A stretch of 64,000 nucleotides of DNA, taken from Chenopodium formosanum. Its lineage: Eukaryota; Streptophyta; Magnoliopsida; Caryophyllales; Amaranthaceae. A program made the translations under genes and the position numbers. This document shows positions 57,166 through 64,000 of this stretch, one piece after another (position 1 is the first letter of the stretch; every line of letters begins with the position of its first letter). The stretch covers positions 30,646,786 to 30,710,785 of the forward strand of contig CM044858.1 of the NCBI GenBank assembly GCA_024500155.1, read 5' to 3'. A model generated the notes under the pieces. The model was given only the letters and a program-made list of their open reading frames with translations, made no database searches and was not told where the DNA came from.

Positions 57166-57170
<5 letters not shown>
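56300..57170. mobile_element. TIR element X, copy 1
   Basis: The left end AAGGTTTTGTGTGAGACCGT with TTCACGTGAGTCCGATTAT is mirrored at the right by ATAATCAGACTCACGTGAGT with CCGTTCTACACAATACTTTT. A (TA)n array follows at 57171-57256. The right third has repeated ATTATAATCTAATATCTGA words. The interior has CCGCC-rich sequence without an identified gene. It is the same family as 57871-58830 in opposite orientation. Confidence 0.75.
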
Positions 57171-57260
<90 letters not shown>

Positions 57261-57870
57261 AGCTAGTTGCTCATGAAATTGGTGAAAATAAGAAAATAAA
57301 GGTTAGTTCTTCATGAAGTTTGTTTTCAAACTCATAAATTAAAGGAAATTTGATATACTATTTTTTTTTTTTTTTAAATTCCTCCCATGCAAGAAATTGA
57401 TAATTTAGATGAATAACTACAACGTATACAAGAGGGGGTAAATTGTAATACTGCCTAAGTGAATGATTTTTATAAATAAAATAAAAGCAGAAAGTAATTC
57501 AAAATTAAACACGCAAATTTTACTAGCAAAATATCCAACCCAATTGGGGATAAACCTTAACCAACTTATGGATTTTAACCCAACAACTTCGCTTGTTCAC
57601 CGTAAAAAGCCATTATAAAGATTTGCAATATGTTTTGGCACCGTGCTACAATATCCACAAGGTACGGATTGTGTATTAATCTAAAGTGTGTTAGTATAAA
57701 TTCGAAAGATGATATAAATTTTTTTCTTTAATCCCCTCTTAAGATGTACAATTGTTTGTATCAATTTTTTTCTTTTTTTAAAAAACTATGGCAGGCTTCT
57801 TGGATCATTATAACTTTGCTAATAACACTCAAGCTTTACAGATTGGTCACATCAATGGCTAATTACTTTC
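57171..57870. other. TA array and gene-free spacer
   Basis: 57171-57256 is pure (TA)n. From 57257 to 57870 the sequence is AT-rich with a T run at 57361-57375. No recognisable gene or transposon end is seen. Confidence 0.5.
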
Positions 57871-58154
57871 GGTAAAGTTTTGTGTAGAACGGACTCACGT
57901 GAGTCCGGTCATACAAACAGAAAAAAAAATATTGATGAAAAAAATCTTAATTGTCTGAAATTAGATAATAATAGTCAGATATTAGATTTTAAGTGTCATA
58001 AATTAGAGAATAATGGTCAGATATTAGATTATACTTATCAGGTATTAGATTATTATTGTCAGATATTAGGTCTTAATTGTCAAAAATTAGATTATAATGG
58101 TCAGATATTAAAATTTAAATATCAGAAATTATATTATTTTTGTCAGAAATTAGG

Positions 58155-58230
<76 letters not shown>

Positions 58231-58830
58231 AAATTCTTAAGATCATTAACTTGAACCGTAGTTGAAATACCTCCATGACTAAATTCCAACTTTCTGATAC
58301 TTTTCTCCAAGAATTGAATCCTCCATTTCAGAAATATCTGCCTTTTTTTCTTCATCAGAGATTGTTTTCTGATATAATTCCTTGTTTTGGAAAGCACCAT
58401 AAACATTGTAACATACTGGGTGACCTTCTTTGCTAAACCCGTGCTTGAACACTACCTTTTCTAGATCATTCCCCAAGTCTTCCTCTAGCAACTCGTCGAT
58501 TTTGAACTCTTTCCTCCACTAATGGTGGATTTGATCATGGCAAAGGCTTCCACCAATTTGTAGTCCCTGGCGCACAGGAACTTCAGAGGCTGGTGTTCGT
58601 CCTCTCGTCGTTGAGAAGGGGTGTATAATTCGGTTAAACAAAGGCAGGGGGTCGCCGACGCCGGGTTATGGGTGGGGCCGTGGGGGTCGGTGGAGGGTTG
58701 CCGACACCTGGGAATGGAAGGGAGAAGGTCGCCGGCCGTCAGGGGCGGCTGGGCAGTGACAGTAAGTAGGAGATGGGAGTATGCATTATAAATTGAACTC
58801 ATGTGAAACGGACTCACACAAAACCTTCTG
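57871..58830. mobile_element. TIR element X, copy 2, carrying a captured patellin fragment (Pack-MULE-like)
   Basis: Ends GGTAAAGTTTTGTGTAGAAC.. and ..CTCACACAAAACCTTCTG are inverted relatives. They are flanked by a 9-bp near-duplication, ATTACTTTC (57862-57870) and ATTACTTTT (58831-58839), which fits the Mutator superfamily. The left part has repeated TCAG(A/G)TATTAGATTAT words and a TA array at 58157-58228. The right part holds a piece of a host gene (58230-58600, minus). Confidence 0.75.
58230..58600 (-). pseudogene. Captured patellin (SEC14-like) gene fragment
   Basis: Read on the minus strand in two or three frames: LKFLCARDYKLVEAFAMIKS, then WRKEFKIDELLEEDLGNDLE, then KHGFSKEGHPVCYNVYGAFQ and NKELYQKTISDEEKK, and after a frameshift LKWRIQFLEKSIRKLEFS with GGISTTVQVNDLKN. 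This order matches the CRAL-TRIO-N and early SEC14 region of patellins, plant lipid-binding proteins of the cell plate and membranes. Frame changes lie near 58530 and 58340. It ends at the TA array. It lies inside a TIR element, so it is a transduplicated fragment and not a working gene. Confidence 0.8.
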
Positions 58831-59670
58831 ATTACTTTTACATTCATGTTCAAAATGTAGTAAAGTAGTAGACTATTGAGCGACATTATTCAGCAATAAA
58901 TAAAGAAATCGCTGGGATGAATGATGTCCTTTACCCGTTGTACATTGTCATGTTCTTCCTTTTTTCATAAGTTATGTAACTTTGTTAGGTTTTTAAGCCA
59001 AGAGTTGGGTTAGTAACACATAAATCTTGTGAAGTTATCGACTATTTGGTTTTCAAGTTAATTTTTTCTAAGTTGTAATATTATATAGAAATAGAGATGA
59101 CAGTAGATCGGATTCAGATTGGGTGGATGTTCACTCGCATTCAGCCATTATTTTAATCACTTCATCCACATTCATCTGTCATCCGCTTTACCCATTATCC
59201 ATATCCATTTATCAATCATTCGCAAATGAAACGGGTGGAGCGGACGACTAATAAATGAATAATTAAAGTGAAAAAATATCTACAATTATCATAATTTCTT
59301 TTGCACATTTCATATTGTATTATTGAAACTCGTTGGTAAAAAATTTAGTATAGGTTAGATGGGTGGATGGATAGTTAGCAGGTGATAATATCATCCACCT
59401 CTGATCCGATCCATCATTCGCTCTATTCATCACCTGCTTCTCATCCGTTTAATTCAGTTTTTTTATCTATTTATTTAGCGGGTCAGCGGATATCCATATA
59501 ATATTGTCATTATATAGAAGAAACTTTTAGAGTATAGTATAAGAGGATTGAATTCTTGGGGTAATATTGGAGGATGTGGATGGATTGTTCCTACAACGAT
59601 GTCCAAACACCAATATTTATGGTTGAAGATGGTGGAGGAAACAAATGGCTAGACTCCAGAACTTCATTCT

Positions 59671-59705
<35 letters not shown>

Positions 59706-59998
59706 TTTAATTATAATGTTCTAGAAATCTCTGGAGTCATTACGTACTTTCAATTGCTTCCAATTTCAAGTATTCTCTAGAATGTTCTTGTATTATGACC
59801 AAGGGTTAACCTTGCTTGATTAATCCGCTTACACAGTTACACTACATGTATGCACATACTGACATACACTCCAACAACAGACAATGGCCAAGAAATTTTG
59901 GATCATGCCCAAGACCTTGAACCAAAATTTTTATGCACTCGTCGGCTAAAATGATCAAAAGGTATTATGCAGTATGTCACAATTTTCTTAACCAGAAA
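58831..59998. other. Gene-free spacer
   Basis: AT-rich. At 59095-59490 words such as GGGTGGATG, CATCCACAT and GGATCCATCA are repeated in a degenerate way. A T run of about 33 bases lies at 59672-59704. No convincing gene is seen. Confidence 0.45.
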
Positions 59999-60394
59999 TA
60001 CTTGCGTGGACCTGGTCGGACCCGAGGTTTATACACACGCAACTGACATTATATGAACATAGTGACCCTTATTTTTAACATAGTAACCTTATTTTTAACA
60101 TATTAATCTTTATTAAAAGTTGTATAATGTTTAATACTATTGTGAACTTGAAATACGGCGTTATGACCCTAATTTTAAGATAGTGACTTTTATTATTTAC
60201 ATTGACCTTATAAAATATTTCATTAAAAAAATTAACCTCTTGTAACCTATATATTACAAAATGACTTTTATTTACAACATAGTGACCTTCATTTTATTAT
60301 CGTGACTTTTTTTTTTAATTAATAAAACAACCATAGTTTCTCTAATGTCAGTGGTCCACAATAAATTAGTGTGAACCAGGTCCATTTAAGAATT
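59999..60394. mobile_element. MITE with inverted GGACCTGGT ends
   Basis: CTTGCGTGGACCTGGTCGG at the left is mirrored by GAACCAGGTCCATTTAAG at the right. The body contains repeated ACATAGTGACC(C)TTATTTTTA words, reminiscent of the AAGTAACCCTTATAACACTGA repeats of the MITE at 8909-10582. No target duplication is clear. Confidence 0.5.
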
Positions 60395-61500
60395 TGTTTG
60401 TTACTTTTTGTTCATGATTTCTGCATTATTATAATCCATTTGTCTAATATTCAATTCAAATGTCAATTTTCTCTTCAATGTTACTCGTATTATATCTTGA
60501 TAACCTTGTAAATGTCTCTCAGTTGATGTTATTTGTTATAATTTTTGTGCCGTTGTAACGTTGTTGTGTTGCCAACATTCAATTGTTTAAAATAGAATTA
60601 ACAATTTTTGTTGAAATCATTTTGCTTCAGTTCTCTAGATAACAAAGTCGATTATTGTAAACACTAGATTAAATCCCGTAAAATGCACGGATATTGAATA
60701 ATTATAACAAAAGTATATTTATGTAAAAAAAATTAAATCGATTAACCCATACTAAAACAATAAAAACATGTAAGAAAAAAAATCTTTAAATTTGTAATAG
60801 TAATAATGTGCAAGTTGATATTTTAGGAGATTTACTTTACATTTTATATAAAGTAAAAGTCATAATCTAAATGTAACTTTAATTTTATATAGCAATGATT
60901 TTTTTTCAAGAAAGTAATTTCAACGGGAATTTTTTTAATTATACCTTGTAAAGTGTCCCTTTAAATTTGCTTTTAATACTGTGTAATTGATTGATGTTAT
61001 AATTGATGTCTTTCAAAAATAATACTATGTAATTGATTGATGTTATATGCTTTTATTTCTCAAAAGCCCAAGTTTCTTAAAGCACCATATGAATATAATC
61101 GAACATAATTAACAGAGAAATCATATGCTCATAGCACCAGAACATGAATACAGAAAGAAGACTTAGCAATCAGAATAAAAAGGAACACAGCTCCAACCAT
61201 CCAAAAAAACCAGCATCCTAAACAAATGTAAACTGCAAAGTCCTCAATCAATTGATCGATTATAGAAAACACATGACAGAAACTTTATAATGGTTACCAA
61301 TAGGCAACAGCTGAGTTATGCAGCTGCAAGAAAACCGATAGCCATATTCAAAAATTATGCTGATCAGTGATGGTGCAGGGCAAGAGAGAGTCAGAGAATT
61401 TGTGGAACATATATGTCCAAGAACAAGTCAATTGTAGTCCAACATAAGTACTATATATAAATAACAAGAAATAAATCGATCAACAGTTGAAAAGGTTCAC
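60395..61500. other. Gene-free spacer with a possible Helitron 3' end
   Basis: On the minus strand, ending at 60664, CCGTGCATTTTACGGG forms a short hairpin followed by ATTTAAT and CTAG|T, the layout of a Helitron 3' terminus. The 5' TC end was not found. The rest is AT-rich sequence leading to the 3' end of the ITPK gene. Confidence 0.35.
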
Positions 61501-61502
61501 TT

Positions 61503-61508
61503 TTTATT
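61503..61508 (-). terminator. Candidate polyadenylation signal of the ITPK gene
   Basis: AATAAA on the minus strand, about 435 bp after the stop codon at 61944. It gives a plausible 3' UTR; a 3' UTR intron cannot be excluded. Confidence 0.35.
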
Positions 61509-61943
61509 TCATTACCAGATATGCAGCAAAACTTTGTACAAGGGTCGGCCTGTTCTTTACATGGCAAGGAACTCAGCTTGAGAGCAGGAGGATAAAACTA
61601 AAAATTAGAAAGGGATACAACCAAGGATAGATGTTCATCATTATTCGATGGGTTGCTGTACTTTGATAGCTTGGTTCAGCTTGCGCTCATAGGCTCGTAG
61701 CAGTCTGTAATTACAAGTGATTGGAGGCTGAAAGGAACACCAGTCATTGGTTATACGCCTTCAATGAGAAAGGGCCACACAATAGTTAGCTGTACAAATC
61801 CCCCCTTATCAAATCCAAGCAGTTCTTGTGAATGCTTGCTACAGAAACACGACCTTTGATCTTTCCTCTTTCACAGGAGTCTCTTCTGAAAACACAATTA
61901 TGCTGTTTTCGAAAAGATTTGATTGTTCTAAAGTTCAAAGACT

Positions 61944-63732
61944 TTACCGTCCAGTTGTTAGATGATTATTTAATTTATTCCTCTTGACCACACTTAGTAG
62001 GAAGTCTGTAAATATATGCTCGTATTCTGGCATTTTCCCGTAACCTGCATAAACCATACATACACAAAGTAAATACAAGTTATCCACAGCATTTAATATC
62101 TTTTGCATTGTCTTTATTCAATTTTTTCTTCTACTTTTTCTTAGCCATACTTCTGTATCTTAATTTAAAGATAGTTGTGGGGCATATTGTGATATTGGTA
62201 CCAAATAGATAAAAATGAAATATGATCCAACCAAACCCTCTCAAAAGATAAGACGAACATCAGGATGTGTAAAGAAAACAACGTACCAAAAAGGTTATAA
62301 TTTGTCAATAAGAAATGCATTTTTGCAGTGCAAAGATGAGTCAGCTTACCAGGAAAGTAGTTGATATCAATAACATAAAAGTTATTGCGGGTCCCATATT
62401 CGCGTATCATGTCTAGATTGAACAGCTGGAGACCCTGGAAGAATGCAAAAAATTGATGCAAGAGTAAGTTCCTGATAAGTCACATAGACGGTGTAAAGGA
62501 ACTAGGAAGTACAAACAATGTGGACCACTAATTACCAGTCGTCGACGTAGTTCTCTGGCTAGCTTTTCCAGTAAAGGTCTAGGGGGTAGTTCTGCAAGAA
62601 GTTTTCGAAAAAAAAAAGAAAAATACAAGGTTAGGATTAAGGAGGGAAATTTTCTAAGGGATGTAGCAATGGATTGACAAAGGTGCATAGGAAGATCAGT
62701 TAGAGTCTTTACCAGCAACATCAGGATCCAGTTCTGCATCATCCGCTGAGGCTACAGCACAAGACACTCTTGGAAAACGGTACACACCACTGGTTCTGGA
62801 CAATTGACGTTTACTAACATTAGGTAGAGAGAATCGCCTCACGACTTTTATAGCTTCTCCAACTATAAAAACTTTGAATAAAACACCACCTAAATGCATC
62901 AAATCCATTGGACACTATCAGAACTCAGAAACAGATTACTAGGGAATAAATATATATAATTAAATTAGGTAGTAAAGATTAAAGAAATTACCATGATTCA
63001 CAAACTCCTGCAATACGAGCGGTGGTTCAAGTTTCTGAAGAGAATACTGATCATATGCGAGTGATAGCTCATGTGATTTTGCACTCCCATCCGAAACTAA
63101 GGGCTTTGCAACTGAAATAATGTCATTTATGGTCATTCATTGGGAAGATACAAAAGGTTTTACTTTATACTTTAAATAAATATTTGTTGAGTTCCTTGTT
63201 CATTTTCCATTATTTTATTTTAGTGTGTTATGGACTTATGGGGAACGATACACATATCATTCTGTTAATTATGCATGACCCAATAAACATAGAAAAGTCA
63301 TAACTGCAAAAATTTCAGTGGCAATATCCTTATGATAATTATAGCCCCAATTACAAGCTAATATTATCTATGAAGTATACAAAGATTGATTAACATAGTA
63401 ACATACCAAGAGGAAGCCTCAGCCTTTCCTTGGCAACTTTAAGAGCAATGGATGAAGCATCCTTTTTTATAACCAATTGTTGGGGAACATTAACATTTCC
63501 TGCACAATTTATCATCATAAGTTTAGTTCATGCTGGCAAATTATAAAATCCTGACCTAATAATTATCACAAGGATCGATGTGGAGTATAATCCATGTTTT
63601 ACATGACTTACCATAAATGTCAGACAGATTCAAGTCAGCAACAACCTGTAGCATTGACTGCCGATTGTGTAGATGTTTTATGGCATCTGGTGGATCTAGG
63701 ACAGTAACTTCAGGATGTGTTTGCCTGTAATC
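61944..63732 (-). CDS. Inositol-tetrakisphosphate 1-kinase family (ITPK2/3-like), 3' seven exons, 5' truncated by window
   Basis: Exons on the minus strand are 63612-63732, 63407-63499, 62992-63111, 62713-62889, 62536-62591, 62350-62434 and 61944-62044. All have GT-AG borders and compatible phases, giving 250 residues and a TAA stop. The family is about 350-390 residues long, so about a third lies right of the window. Motifs in order: DYRQTHPEVTVLDPPDAI, LVIKKDASSI, VAKPLVSDGSAKSHELSLAY, VLQEFVNHGGVLFKVFIVGE, IKVVRRFSLP, RFPRVSCAVASADDAELDPD, ELPPRPLLEKLARELRRRL, and FYVIDINYFPGYGKMPEYEH with the metal-binding Asp-x-Asn of the ATP-grasp fold. The enzyme phosphorylates inositol polyphosphates on the way to InsP6, and plant members also make InsP7. 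The C-terminal tail (VVKRNKLNNHLTTGR) is short. No lesion is seen. Confidence 0.92.
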
Positions 63733-64000
63733 CTACAAATATACATATGATACATATTAAGGGGTATGAAGGGCAAAAACGTTACACAAGTTTAAACCGA
63801 TAATTGCAGTAGACAGCAAAATCATGCTTAACCTATGAGATTATCATCCAGGAGCTCTAGCCTCTGAAGGATGAAGAGTCCATTAAATATTTGAAACAAC
63901 TCCAGAATTACACAAAAAGTGGATAGTGAAAAACTAATCAACCACAAGTACGCAACTTATATCCAAGTTACCTTGATAAACAGATAAACATAATTATATA

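Noticed and set aside
63733..64000. Further upstream ITPK exon in the window
   Set aside because: No minus-strand frame here matches the expected residues before DYRQTHPEV. It is best read as intron running off the window edge.

Overview
The window is plant nuclear DNA. It has spliced genes, plant-type LTR retrotransposons, a CACTA element, Mutator-like TIR elements, long AT microsatellites and a nucleus-encoded plastid ribosomal protein. The host is a eudicot; nothing in the sequence fixes the species. Only three host genes are visible: an A-type cytochrome P450 of the CYP81 kind (10843-13960, +, two exons), the plastid-specific ribosomal protein PSRP6/cL38 (15473-15799, +, intronless), and the 3' seven coding exons of an inositol-polyphosphate kinase of the ITPK family (61944-63732, -), whose 5' part lies beyond the right edge. 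No operon-like relation links them.

Layout. 1-8322: a gag-only, Tat/Athila-like LTR retrotransposon (family A), cut by the left edge. 8323-10590: MITE remnants, including a Mutator-type MITE with a 9-bp target duplication that was later hit by a 1.44-kb CACTA element. 10843-15800: the two intact host genes. 17251-44709: a nested transposon stack. A Copia element with degraded pol (21901-29953) sits in a family-A LTR, a second family-A LTR abuts its truncated 3' LTR, and that LTR was split by a complete Ty3 Tat-type element on the minus strand (31867-44412, 5-bp target duplication GGGTC). The Tat element carries broken gag, protease, RT, RNase H and integrase, plus a separate spliced gene on the opposite strand (33667-37090) encoding the putative gypsy-type transposon domain.

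45100-58830: a cluster of TIR and fold-back elements, several bordered by (TA)n arrays. One contains a relic of a FAR1/MULE-type transposase gene and another a captured patellin (SEC14-like) gene fragment. A solo Copia LTR sits inside one TA array. 58831-61500 is mostly gene-free with a MITE and a possible Helitron end.

Target duplications and splice sites were read by eye. Family names rest on recognised protein motifs. Percent identities are hand counts on the stretches named.
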